NCBI GenBank assembly: GCA_900318275.1
Contig: ONJY01000006.1
Location: 1 to 64,000, forward strand
DNA from: an uncultured Bacteroidales bacterium
GTDB lineage: Bacteria; Bacteroidota; Bacteroidia; Bacteroidales; P3
DNA: 64,000 nt
Direction of reading: 5' to 3'
Under the pieces are notes generated by a model. It had not been told where the DNA came from and searched no databases. It was given only the letters and a program-made list of their open reading frames with translations. Of this stretch, positions 44,657-52,861 are shown one piece after another. Position 1 is the stretch's first letter. Every line of letters begins with the position of its first letter. The translations under genes and the position numbers were made by a program.

Positions 44657-46393
44657 TTACTCAACAATATCCTTCACAAGACGCACAGCCATCCCGTAAT
44701 ATCTGAAGTATGACGAACTCGCACTAAAGTCCAAATTTGAGAAGTACATACAAAAAGCTCTAGCATTGCCATTCTGCACAGGAGCGACAGTCGTTGACCA
44801 GTAATTTCCTGTTGTAAGTTGTAACAACGTCTCAACGCCCGTCCGTGCTGTAATTGGCAGAAAAACAGCACCCATAGCCTCCATTTCCTTCCAATCACTT
44901 AAGAGATAAACATTACTTGTCCATCCGCCACTACCTATTACATTGATATTTGATGGCAGCGAAACACAATTAGGATGGGCATATGCATCAGGGAATATTA
45001 TCAAGCCATAAACGCCATTTACTGACGCTTTTGCAAAATGAGCATTACTAGTGCCATTAATTGTTGAAGCATCGCGAGAATTAAGAATCACTTGCCATTC
45101 GACAGATGTAGAAGTACGCCAAAGACCCGCGGCACTGCCTCCGTTGCTAATACTATTATAAACACCCCAGTCTGATTCTGCATAATCATCAACCAAACTC
45201 ACATTGGAAGTATAGCCAACCCTGGGCCCATAACCATGCCCATATGTGCCAGAACCTGACTGTCCATTGTTCCATGGCTCGTATAAAGCATTACCATTAT
45301 TCCATCCACTGGTACCCCAGCCATACAAGTCAATCCACGCCGATTGTGTTGCGCGGCTATCGCCAAAAATATTATTGCCAGCGGCATCACCAATATATTC
45401 ATATTGGTTTTCTGCGAATCGCCATGTTCCTGACGAGGCTTGATACTGCAGATTGCCTTGTGAGAAACGTACCTTAGCACCTGAAGTTTTATTTATGGTA
45501 AACAAACCGCGGTTGACCTCGGTGACATAGTCCGACGCACCGGTGACTGCTATCTGTACGGTACCCATCACATTGCGACCAAGGGCGTTGTTGCTGAGAG
45601 CGCGGCTGTAGTTGTACGAATAGTGCGCCTTGGCGACGCCGGGGTAGATATCGGACATCAAAGCATGGGTATAGACCTTGAAGGTCAGCTCGCCACCGGC
45701 CACGGGGAGTATGGGCACCTGCACCTGCAGGTAGTCGCCGCTGATAAGCACAGGCTCATCGAAGTACACCACCACACTACGGTTAGCCTCAACATTGCTT
45801 TTACCGCTCACAGTAGGATCGTCGCTGCTGCTCATGGTTACCGAGGCGGCACCGCAGAGTTGCTTGTCGGCGCTGACGACGATGACAGAGTCAAGGTAGA
45901 GCTTCTCACGGCCGGTGGAGTTCTTCACACGCACATTGACGGCCGCGCTGAGATGCTTGAAGAGTATGGCCGTAGCGCCTTCGCTGGCACGCCCCACCAT
46001 GGGCAGACCGATAATCTGGCTGCTGCCGCTGAAACTCGATGCATACCTATGCGGAAACACTATCGTCGGGCTGTCGGTGTTCTCGTTGGCAGCACCTGTG
46101 GCGGTGATGATACTCGAAGGATAGTAGCCGCGGATGGCTCCGGAAAGACTCTCAAAGCCTACGGCACGCGCTGTGCTGCCGCTGACCTCCACGGTGCCCG
46201 TCTGGCCGTTGATGCGCACGGCGTCGCCATTGACCCAGTGCACCTCGTCGCCGACCACCGACGTCTTCATGCCGTCCTGTACAAAACTCTCTGTAGTGAG
46301 CATAATACCGCCCGCCATATCATCCTTGCGGCAGCCTGTCATCACGACAAGGCAGCCGAGAAATACCATAACTAATACTGTTGCTTTCTTCAT
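44657..46393 (-). CDS. Fimbrillin-like/FISUMP-type surface lipoprotein
   Basis: 578 residues. Lipoprotein signal to Cys21 (FLGCLVVMTGC). N-terminal half (about 30-280) resembles the fimbrillin/Mfa-like family: ...RINGQTGTVEVSG..., FPHRYASSF, GLPMVGRASEGATAILFKHLSAAVNVRVKN. C-terminal half (about 300-578) is a FISUMP-like module: AKVRFSQGNLQYQASSGTWRFAENQYEYIGD...WIDLYGWGTSGWNNG..., WYST-type end NYWSTTVAP...AFCMYF. Probably surface-exposed, adhesive or fimbrial accessory. Lower GC in the last third. Second gene of a two-gene unit, 27 bp after the 66-residue protein. Confidence 0.8.
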   Translation of the reverse strand: MKKATVLVMVFLGCLVVMTGCRKDDMAGGIMLTTESFVQDGMKTSVVGDEVHWVNGDAVRINGQTGTVEVSGSTARAVGFESLSGAIRGYYPSSIITATGAANENTDSPTIVFPHRYASSFSGSSQIIGLPMVGRASEGATAILFKHLSAAVNVRVKNSTGREKLYLDSVIVVSADKQLCGAASVTMSSSDDPTVSGKSNVEANRSVVVYFDEPVLISGDYLQVQVPILPVAGGELTFKVYTHALMSDIYPGVAKAHYSYNYSRALSNNALGRNVMGTVQIAVTGASDYVTEVNRGLFTINKTSGAKVRFSQGNLQYQASSGTWRFAENQYEYIGDAAGNNIFGDSRATQSAWIDLYGWGTSGWNNGNALYEPWNNGQSGSGTYGHGYGPRVGYTSNVSLVDDYAESDWGVYNSISNGGSAAGLWRTSTSVEWQVILNSRDASTINGTSNAHFAKASVNGVYGLIIFPDAYAHPNCVSLPSNINVIGSGGWTSNVYLLSDWKEMEAMGAVFLPITARTGVETLLQLTTGNYWSTTVAPVQNGNARAFCMYFSNLDFSASSSYFRYYGMAVRLVKDIVE

Positions 46394-46420
46394 TGTTTTC
46401 TGCTGTTTGCCGTTAATGAT

Positions 46421-46621
46421 TTAGAACCAGTGCTCTTCATCGCTCGCGCCGCCGTCGCCGAAATAGCCACCGCTGCTGCGGCGAGTCTCTATCGACTGCT
46501 CTTCAGGAACAAAGACTCCCAAAAGGAAATCTCTTGACGCGGCATATCCGCGCTCTGTACGGAAGCTGACAATCGTCAGCCCCGGTACGATGTAATGCTT
46601 TTTCTCTATCGTTTTACCCAT
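46421..46621 (-). CDS. Small protein paired with the surface lipoprotein (66 aa)
   Basis: MGKTIEKKHYIVPGLTIVSFRTERGYAAS... and an acidic Gly-rich end (GDGGASDEEHWF). No signal peptide. Short proteins with a Y(I)xPxxxxxxF/V start and acidic end commonly precede lipoprotein genes in Bacteroidales (recalled, not searched); function unknown. Start 46621 follows a leader of about 210 nt that contains a G10 tract on the plus strand. Confidence 0.65.
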   Translation of the reverse strand: MGKTIEKKHYIVPGLTIVSFRTERGYAASRDFLLGVFVPEEQSIETRRSSGGYFGDGGASDEEHWF

Positions 46622-46773
46622 TGTTTAGCGTTTGTTATATCCGGTATACTACAAAAAAGTGCAGTCACCCCTACCGTAGGCATGGCGAAAGGTGGCGGAA
46701 ACGGTCGCTTGGCGACGCAAAAATAAAATAGACGGAACGTCCTGTATCAGACAGACATGCAGCCCCTCGTAAT

Positions 46774-46783
46774 GGGGGGGGGG
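46774..46783. repeat. Homopolymer G10 (C10 on the transcribed strand)
   Basis: Ten consecutive Gs on the plus strand, between the predicted promoter (46841-46848) and the 66-residue gene. Homopolymers of this length tend to slip. Confidence 0.9.
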
Positions 46784-46840
46784 TGAAAATCAACAAGTTA
46801 CACAAATAATGTATCATCATTCACTTGCATAATTAGATTG

Positions 46841-46848
46841 CAAAGTTA
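46841..46848 (-). promoter_or_regulatory. -7 promoter element for the surface lipoprotein unit
   Basis: TAACTTTG on the minus strand; predicted leader about 210 nt. Confidence 0.5.
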
Positions 46849-46926
46849 CAGAAAATCTGTAACATGGAGCCCGTTTTAGTATTATTTAACACTCCGGGAG
46901 ACTCTGATACAGAACAAAATAAAATA

Positions 46927-46979
46927 CAGGGGAGGCTCATTCTTGAGACTCCCCTGTGTGGTGGAGCTGGAGGGAGTCG
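46927..46979 (-). repeat. Hairpin plus a partial copy of the tmRNA 3' end
   Basis: 46927-46956 is a hairpin with arms CAGGGGAG / CTCCCCTG. Directly beside it, 46961-46979 matches the 3' end of the tmRNA gene (47097-47115) in 17 of 19 bases in the same orientation. May be a scar left by an element that used ssrA as integration site, or a dispersed repeat. The rest of the 46622-47073 gap shows no gene. Confidence 0.5.
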
Positions 46980-47073
46980 TGGCGAAACCTGCCGAGCTTG
47001 ACGAGGCTGCCCTGCGACCGAAGTGGAGCAAACCCCGCCCGTAGGGCGAGGGTATGACGACCGGAAGCGAAAA

Positions 47074-47096
47074 AAAGAGGCCATCAAGGCCTCTTT
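47074..47096 (-). terminator. ssrA terminator
   Basis: AAAGAGGCC / GGCCTCTTT stem with T run on the minus strand, right after the tmRNA 3' end. Confidence 0.8.
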
Positions 47097-47097
47097 G

Positions 47098-47490
47098 TGG
47101 AGCTGGGCGGAGTCGAACCGCCGTCCAAACAGTTAACAAGTGTGCTTTCTACATGCTTATCCGATGGTTGGTTGTAGGGGCGGCTCCGGACGTCGGCACC
47201 CAAGGCAGCCCTTAGCCTCTGAAGATCTCACCGGTGCTCCGAGGCGCCACACCGGCTATCCCGTCTTTACCTGCACCTCCTGGTCAGCAGCCGACGGTCG
47301 GGGCGGCTGGGAGATGTCTCGTTCCTGCGCCTTGCGCGGGAATTAAGCCGAACTTACTGTGCTTCGGTTAGGCAGCGAGAGCGTAGTTGTTTTCGCCAAT
47401 TATTGTTTTGCGTCTGTGTTCAAGGCTTCTGGCGCGTCAGCCTGCATGCTTACAAACCCATTATCCCTGCTGTCAAAACCAAGCAGCCCC
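47098..47490 (-). ncRNA. ssrA: tmRNA
   Basis: 393 nt, minus strand. 5' end GGGGCTGCTTGGTTTTGACAGC and 3' end GGTTCGACTCCGCCCAGCTCCA pair as the tRNA-like acceptor stem (GGGGCTG/CAGCTCC, one G-T). The T arm matches the tmRNA consensus. The tag frame (47397-47368) reads GENNYALAA then TAA, close to the Bacteroides tag GETNYALAA. CCA is not encoded. tmRNA with SmpB frees stalled ribosomes and tags the stalled peptide for proteolysis. Confidence 0.96.
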
Positions 47491-47563
47491 TATTTTAGGT
47501 TGAAGGTTATGGGTTATGGGATATTGAAAACCTAACCCGCCCCTTCGGGTGTAAGGATAAAAA

Positions 47564-47585
47564 AAGTTCTCTGCGAGGAGAACTT
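47564..47585 (-). terminator. tRNA-Asp terminator
   Basis: AAGTTCTC / GAGAACTT with a T run on the minus strand, just after tRNA-Asp. Upstream of ssrA at 47505-47518 is a doubled heptamer GGTTATG. Confidence 0.75.
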
Positions 47586-47594
47586 CTTTTTGTT

Positions 47595-47672
47595 TGGCGG
47601 TCCGGACGAGACTCGAACTCGCGACCCCATGCGTGACAGGCATGTATTCTAACCAAACTGAACTACCGGACC
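47595..47672 (-). tRNA. tRNA-Asp (GTC)
   Basis: Acceptor stem GGTCCGG/CCGGACC, anticodon loop CTGTCAC with anticodon GTC, T arm GCGAGTTCGAGTCTCGT, discriminator G and encoded CCA (47597-47595). 78 nt. Confidence 0.96.
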
Positions 47673-47719
47673 ATTGTATCTGTCTTGCTCAGACGTGCTT
47701 TTTCTCTCAAAAGCGGGTG

Positions 47720-47750
47720 CAAAAGTACGAACATTTTTCAAACTGGCAAA
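47720..47750 (-). promoter_or_regulatory. Promoter for tRNA-Asp
   Basis: Minus strand TTTG (47750-47747), 19-base spacer, TACTTTTG (47727-47720). Confidence 0.7.
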
Positions 47751-47887
47751 ATATTTTTTATCACGCACGACGCCCAGACATACTAAGTAACTGTATTCTA
47801 ACAACAACGAGTGACAAATATTTTTTCATCCCCTCAACCATGACGATTGAAAAAAGCGTCACAGCAGCATCAGAGAAGTCTGTTTTT

Positions 47888-48373
47888 TCACCTTGATGAA
47901 TGCATTATCTTTTTCACCAGCAGGGTGGCTATGGCATCACTCTGGGCTTCGCTGTCGGCGCAGAAGATATAGACGGTGCGCTGCAGGTAGGAGATGCCCA
48001 TATAGCAGCTGGCTGCCACATCGACGGTCTCGCCGACCACTGGGGCGTTCTCTGCCGGGTTGACACGGCTGCGGCGTGCGAAGAGCACCACGTCGCTACC
48101 TTGGCGCAGGCCGAGTTCCTGCTCGGGGGCCAGGTCGCCGATATAGAACTCACGCTTCATCCAGGCCCATCCCTCATCGTCAAGAGCCTCCACCACAGTC
48201 ACGTCGACGCGCGACACGCTGTCGATGGCGAAACCGGCGACGGAAGCCACTTTGACCCCCGCCTGCTGTGCATAGCGGTTATAGAGGTCGGCCTGTGCCT
48301 GGGAGGCAAACGCAGACAGAAGCGCCGCACAGACAAGGGCCATGCGCGACAGGCGCACCAATGCTTTCTTCAT
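47888..48373 (-). CDS. Exported protein of the ECF cassette, DUF4252-like
   Basis: 161 residues from the ATG at 48373 (MKKALVRLSRMALVCAALLSAFASQAQA), fixed by the 4-bp overlap with the anti-sigma stop. After the signal peptide: LYNRYAQQAGVKVASVAGFAIDSVSRVDVTVVEALDDEGWAW. Third gene of a sigma/anti-sigma cassette, where DUF4252 proteins often sit in Bacteroidetes; the similarity is suggestive only. Likely periplasmic. Confidence 0.6.
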   Translation of the reverse strand: MKKALVRLSRMALVCAALLSAFASQAQADLYNRYAQQAGVKVASVAGFAIDSVSRVDVTVVEALDDEGWAWMKREFYIGDLAPEQELGLRQGSDVVLFARRSRVNPAENAPVVGETVDVAASCYMGISYLQRTVYIFCADSEAQSDAIATLLVKKIMHSSR

Positions 48374-48849
48374 GCCGTCAGGAATTTCCATATATCGTTG
48401 ATAACTGAGTCGGCGTCACACTGGCTGTTGCATGTGACGACGGGGTCGCCGGCTTTAGCGGCCTTGTGGTGCTGCGGCCTGTACGTCTGGGTCACCGCTG
48501 CGGCGGTCTTCTCGGCATCGACTGCCGCCGTCTGCAACGGCATCGCCTCCACGGGCGCTGTCAGCACCTCGTCGTCGACAACCTGCTGCACCGGCACCTC
48601 CTGTTTGGCCATCAGCGGCTCCTCGTGGCGAGGCATCAGCAACGTGAGACCCACGGCCATAACGGCCACGACACCGGCGGCCATGGCGGCCACGCGACGG
48701 CGGCGATGACGTATGGCCACAGCACGCTGTTCGGCGCAGGCCACAACATCGTCACGATGGGTGAGGATGTTGAGCGTGGCCAGCTCTTCGTCCGTCAGCG
48801 TCCCTGCCGCCCGTTTGGCCAGCAGTTCTTGAATGCTGTCTTGTTTCAT
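48370..48849 (-). CDS. Probable anti-sigma factor
   Basis: 159 residues. N-terminal cytoplasmic helices (about 1-48; QELLAKRAAGTLTDEELATLNILTH), one membrane helix about 53-72 (VAAMAAGVVAVMAVGLTLLM), and a disordered periplasmic tail. Called from its topology and from coupling to the ECF sigma gene (4-bp overlap), not from a clear family match. Confidence 0.7.
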   Translation of the reverse strand: MKQDSIQELLAKRAAGTLTDEELATLNILTHRDDVVACAEQRAVAIRHRRRRVAAMAAGVVAVMAVGLTLLMPRHEEPLMAKQEVPVQQVVDDEVLTAPVEAMPLQTAAVDAEKTAAAVTQTYRPQHHKAAKAGDPVVTCNSQCDADSVINDIWKFLTA

Positions 48850-49319
48850 ATCTGTTCCTCCAGTCTTTCTTTCAGTATCTGTTTTGCTTCACGCAACTTA
48901 CGTTTCACAGTCATGATGCTCATCCCCGTGAGCTTCGACAGCTCGCCGATGGAGAGGTCTTTCTCGTAGCGCAGCGACACCAGCGACCGCAGGGCCTGAG
49001 GCAATCCGTTGCGGAGGTGCCTCACGCGCTCCAGCAGGTCGGCATAAGAGGTGTCTTGAGCCATCGACACATCCTCGATGTCAGCCTCGCTCATGGGTAT
49101 CGTCACCTTCCTGCGCCGCAGGGTGTCCACCGCCAGCCGCCTCACCGTCTGGTAGCAGTAGCCCGACGGGTCTTTGAGCAGCGGTGCCGCCATAGTCCTG
49201 GCGAGGGCTTCCTGCACAGCGTCACGGGCATCGTCACCGTCCTCTAGCATGGCGTACGCCAGCGCATAGTAGTCCAGATAATGGTCCACAAGTTGCTGAC
49301 GTATTTCTGCCCTGTTCAT
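48846..49319 (-). CDS. ECF sigma factor
   Basis: 157 residues. Sigma region 2 about 10-75 (YLDYYALAYAMLEDGDDARDAVQEALARTM...YCYQTVRRLAVDTLRRRK) and region 4 about 100-150 (GLPQALRSLVSLRYEKDLSIGELSKLTGMSIMTVKRKLREAKQIL). Directs a stress or envelope regulon held in check by the next gene. The signal is unknown. Confidence 0.92.
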   Translation of the reverse strand: MNRAEIRQQLVDHYLDYYALAYAMLEDGDDARDAVQEALARTMAAPLLKDPSGYCYQTVRRLAVDTLRRRKVTIPMSEADIEDVSMAQDTSYADLLERVRHLRNGLPQALRSLVSLRYEKDLSIGELSKLTGMSIMTVKRKLREAKQILKERLEEQI

Positions 49320-49357
49320 ATATATATGACGAGGAAGTGCCCAAAAAGTATCATTTT

Positions 49358-49810
49358 TTAACTCTTTTTAGCAAAAAAGTCTGGCTCGGGCATCTGTTCG
49401 AGCCTTCCGTTTTGCCAATCGACATGCACCGTTACGGTCTGCCGACCGTTGGTCAGCAGGAGGTACGGCACATGCAGCACGGTGTTGTAGCGGCAGGCCT
49501 GGTCGCACACCTTCTGCGTGATAGCAACCTCGGGCTTCTTGCATTCCACTATCATCCGAGGCTCGCCGTCGGTGCCGAAGACCACGATGTCGCAGCGGCG
49601 TGTCATGCCGTTGAGCGTGATGGCACCTTCCACCTGCATCAGTTCCAGCGGGTAGCCGTAGCGGTCGTGCAGCAGGCCTATGACCCACTGCCTGACCCCC
49701 TCTTCGGGTGTCAGCGCCACCCAGCGCTTGCGTACAGGGTCAAGCACTTCGCGACGCCCGTCGGCGAGCTGCCGCACCTGCGGCTCAGTATATTGTGCTT
49801 TCGTCGGCAC
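49358..49810 (-). CDS. HsdR N-terminal-like PD-(D/E)xK protein
   Basis: 150 residues. Contains only the nuclease-like domain of type I restriction R subunits: Asp74 (RRCDIVVF), Glu89-x-Lys91 (MIVECKKP), and an upstream Glu61 (QVEGAIT). No helicase and no hsdM/hsdS nearby, so not a restriction system. Stand-alone copies are common in Bacteroidetes; role unknown. The start overlaps the receptor stop by 26 bp. Confidence 0.85.
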   Translation of the reverse strand: MPTKAQYTEPQVRQLADGRREVLDPVRKRWVALTPEEGVRQWVIGLLHDRYGYPLELMQVEGAITLNGMTRRCDIVVFGTDGEPRMIVECKKPEVAITQKVCDQACRYNTVLHVPYLLLTNGRQTVTVHVDWQNGRLEQMPEPDFFAKKS

Positions 49811-52358
49811 CTTCTTCCTCCTGTTGTCCAGAAGAGCCGTTCGCTCCCTTGTCGGTCGCGTTCGGCCTTTTCTGGAGGCCGTTGTTAATCTTGTAGGAGA
49901 AGCCCAGCGTCACCGTCGGCGACAGACGCTTGGCCTTGACCACGCGGTTCATGTCGGCGTCGTTGGTGACATGACCCCAGCCGCCGGTGCACAGCACGTC
50001 GCTGACACGCAGGTTTATGGTGCCACGCTTGTTGAGCACGTCCTTCTTCACCGCCAAGTCAACCCAGTAGCCGGGGTCCATCCTCGTCTGCAAGTCGAGC
50101 CACGGCGCCCAGTACTGTCCGCTGAGCTGCACCGTCCAGTCCTTGGGCAGCGTCATGAACGAGCTGAACTTGCCGCTTGCCTGGAACGACTGCGTGCTGC
50201 GGTTGTCGAGCAGAGCGGTGCCTTCGATGTAGCTCTGGTAGACATTCACGCTCACGTTGAGCTTCCACCACTGGAACGGCTGCCAGTCGACGATGAACTC
50301 CAAGCCATAGTTATAGCCCTTGTGCAGGTTGAAACTCGTTGACGCGCGGTAGCCGTAATACTGGCTGTTGTAAGGCTCCCACCAGGCGTAGCTGTCCACA
50401 TTCTCGGGGGTCCACGTAAAGCCGTAGCGTGTGATCATGTGGTTGGTCTGGCGGTAGTAGGCCGAGGTGAAGATATTCACCTTATTGATGCCGAGGTTGT
50501 AGCTCACCTCGAAGGCATTGGTATACTCGGGGTCGAGGTTCGGGTTGCCGAAGCTTATCTGGTCGCCCTCGCGCACATCCATGTAGGGGTTGAGGTCCCA
50601 CATGTGCGGACGTCGCACACGGCGGCTATAGCTCACCTGCATGCTCTGCATTTCGCTGAACTTGTACGACAGGTGCAGCGTCGGGTACAGCTGCCAGTAG
50701 GTCTTGTCCACAGGCTTGGTGTCGGGGTGTTTGATGTCGTGACCGTATATTGAGGCATATTCGCCGCGCAGGCCTCCCTGCAGCGACAGACGCTCGGTGA
50801 GGTTGCCACCCAGTGTGCCGTAGACGGCATGCACATGCTGGCGGTAGTCGAAGTGTGTCGACGAGGTGCTGTCGTACACGTGGTCGGTGCTGCTGGTGCT
50901 GCGGTAGTAGTCGGCCTTCTGGTTGGGCCAATCCATGCGGCCCTCGTAGCCGGTCTCCAGTCGCCATCCCTCTTTGCCGAAGAACGAGTCGAGGGGCCGC
51001 AGCCAGTTGAGCTTCACGTTCAGCGCCTGGTGATGGTTCTTGGTCTCGCTGTCGCGACGGTAGTAGTTGGCGGCCTGTGCCAGCGCGTCGCGGTAGGTCT
51101 GCTCCTGCATGCCTTCGCCCACCACACGGCGGGTGCTGAAGGTGGCGTCCACCGTCAGTTCCTCGTCCTTGCGGTCGAACTTCTTTGTGTAGAGCATGTT
51201 GAACGAGTGGTTGACGTTGCGGTTGTCGCCCGTGCCCTTCTGGTCGTAGTGCAGCGAGTCGTTGCTGTGCAGCACATCAACAGCCGTGATGTCGCTGTTG
51301 CGACGGCGGTTGCCGCCACGCAGCTGGTAGCTGAGCAGCAGGCTGTTCTGGTCGTCAAAGTAATATTCGCCGCCCACCTTCACGCTGCCCATGTAGTTGG
51401 GGTTGATGCTAAACTGGTCGATGTCGTAGTGCGACCGCGGGTTGCCGTTGTTGTCGAGGTATTCGATGTCGGTGTGCGACTTGTTGCCGCGCTGACGGAT
51501 GCCGCCGTCCATGTTGAGGAACAGGTTGTACTTCTCCGTCGTGTAGTTGAGGCTCACGTTGCCCATCACCGTGGGGATGAACTGAGGCTTGTCCTTGGGT
51601 ATCATGAACGGCAGCGGAGCACCGGCGTTGAGGTTCACCACACCGTTGAGGCCCAGCGCTCCGGCGGTCTTGTCCTTGAGCTTTATGTTGATGATGCCGC
51701 TCATGCCCTCGGGGTCATACTTGGCCGAGGGGTTTGTGATGACCTCCACGTTCTCCACCGTCGAGGCGGGTATCTGCTCCAGCAGGGTGGCCAGGTCGCT
51801 GGCCAGTAACTCGCTGGGGCGCCCGTTGACGAGCACCTTGACGTTAGTGGAGCCGCGCAGCGTCACGTTGCCGTCGTTGTCGACAGCCACGCTGGGCACC
51901 TGCTCCAACACGTCGGTAGCCGTGCCGCCGCCGGTGACGAGGTTCTTGTCGACGTTGATGACTCGCTTGTCGAGCTGGTATTCAACCATCGAGCGCTCGG
52001 CGCTGATTTCCACAGCCTCCATGGTCTTAGCGTGCGCCTTGAGCTGCACCTTGCCCACGTTCACCTCGTGGCGGCCGTCGCCGAGAGTCAGCGGCTGGCT
52101 GTGGAAGTAGGTGTCGTAGCCCATGAAGGTGACACGCAGCAGGTAGCGCCCGTTGGGCGCCGTGACGGCGAAGCTGCCGTTACCCTCGCTCACCGTGCCG
52201 TTGACCAGCGTCGAGTCGCTGGCCTTGAGCAGCGCCACGTTGGCATACTCTATATATTCTCCCGTCCGCGCATCAATCACGCGGCCCACAACCACGCCCT
52301 GCTGGGCCGCGGCGCCCAAGGCCATGGCGCAGAGCAGCACAATCAACAGCCTTTTCAT
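49785..52358 (-). CDS. TonB-dependent-receptor-like outer-membrane barrel with CarboxypepD_reg domain
   Basis: 857 residues from the ATG at 52358 (MKRLLIVLLCAMALGAAAQ). CarboxypepD_reg-like domain about 22-105 (GRVIDARTGEYIEYANVALLKASD...FMGYDTYFH), plug about 120-225 (TATDVLEQVPSVAVDNDGNVTLRGSTNVKVLVNG...VENVEVITNPSAKYDPEGMSGIINIKLKD), and a large barrel to the end, of the 'outer membrane beta-barrel family' type. Lacks SusD and other PUL neighbours. Followed by a short Glu/Gly-rich tail after the last strand, which is unusual for a BAM substrate. Possible uptake of metals, peptides or unknown ligands. Confidence 0.85.
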   Translation of the reverse strand: MKRLLIVLLCAMALGAAAQQGVVVGRVIDARTGEYIEYANVALLKASDSTLVNGTVSEGNGSFAVTAPNGRYLLRVTFMGYDTYFHSQPLTLGDGRHEVNVGKVQLKAHAKTMEAVEISAERSMVEYQLDKRVINVDKNLVTGGGTATDVLEQVPSVAVDNDGNVTLRGSTNVKVLVNGRPSELLASDLATLLEQIPASTVENVEVITNPSAKYDPEGMSGIINIKLKDKTAGALGLNGVVNLNAGAPLPFMIPKDKPQFIPTVMGNVSLNYTTEKYNLFLNMDGGIRQRGNKSHTDIEYLDNNGNPRSHYDIDQFSINPNYMGSVKVGGEYYFDDQNSLLLSYQLRGGNRRRNSDITAVDVLHSNDSLHYDQKGTGDNRNVNHSFNMLYTKKFDRKDEELTVDATFSTRRVVGEGMQEQTYRDALAQAANYYRRDSETKNHHQALNVKLNWLRPLDSFFGKEGWRLETGYEGRMDWPNQKADYYRSTSSTDHVYDSTSSTHFDYRQHVHAVYGTLGGNLTERLSLQGGLRGEYASIYGHDIKHPDTKPVDKTYWQLYPTLHLSYKFSEMQSMQVSYSRRVRRPHMWDLNPYMDVREGDQISFGNPNLDPEYTNAFEVSYNLGINKVNIFTSAYYRQTNHMITRYGFTWTPENVDSYAWWEPYNSQYYGYRASTSFNLHKGYNYGLEFIVDWQPFQWWKLNVSVNVYQSYIEGTALLDNRSTQSFQASGKFSSFMTLPKDWTVQLSGQYWAPWLDLQTRMDPGYWVDLAVKKDVLNKRGTINLRVSDVLCTGGWGHVTNDADMNRVVKAKRLSPTVTLGFSYKINNGLQKRPNATDKGANGSSGQQEEEGADESTIY

Positions 52359-52720
52359 TGCTGCGGTTTTGGCTGACGCACGAAGTGGGGCATCTCGAAG
52401 GGTATCTCTATCGAGTACTCGATGAGGCCGCCGAACTGACCGTCCTCCTTCCACCAGGGGGTCTGGTAGATGAGTTTCTTCACCTTGCTGCCGTCGGCGA
52501 GGGTCTTCTCGATGGTGTAGGCGTTGAGCTGCTGGTGCTCGAGCAGGCCTTTGAGCTTGGTCTTGGCGGGCTCGGGGTGGCAGTCCATCAGGTTGTTGCC
52601 TATAATCTTGTGGCCATGGCTGTTGACGTCGGCGCTGTGCTGGTTCATGTCGAGCACGTAGCCCTCGGCGTCGCACACGGTGATGGCTATGTTGTTCAGA
52701 TGTTCAAAATACTGGTCCAT
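52355..52720 (-). CDS. Stand-alone PAS-domain protein
   Basis: 121 residues, a single PAS fold: YFEHLNNIAITVCDAEGYVLDMNQHSADVNS...IIGNNLMDCHPEPAKTKLKGLLE...IEKTLADGSKVKKLIYQTPWW. The GNNLMDCHPE segment resembles PAS domains that bind a ligand or haem. No output domain, so it likely acts through a partner. Coupled to the receptor gene by a 4-bp overlap. Confidence 0.85.
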   Translation of the reverse strand: MDQYFEHLNNIAITVCDAEGYVLDMNQHSADVNSHGHKIIGNNLMDCHPEPAKTKLKGLLEHQQLNAYTIEKTLADGSKVKKLIYQTPWWKEDGQFGGLIEYSIEIPFEMPHFVRQPKPQQ

Positions 52721-52861
52721 TGAAAGTTGACTTGTTGATATGTTGATACGGTGATATAATGGGATGGTGATACGGGGTATGAGACATAAAGATAGGTTGA
52801 TAAATTGACGGGTTGTGGCCCTCGCATCAACTTATCAACCTATCGACTTGTCAACCCTCAA

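Noticed and set aside
47594..47896. 100-codon plus-strand frame
   Set aside because: Runs over tRNA-Asp on the other strand and a promoter; not coding. Likewise 28242-28433 over tRNA-Cys and 46882-47346 around ssrA.
49358..49810. Type I restriction system
   Set aside because: Only the HsdR N-terminal-like domain is present; no helicase, methylase or specificity subunit.
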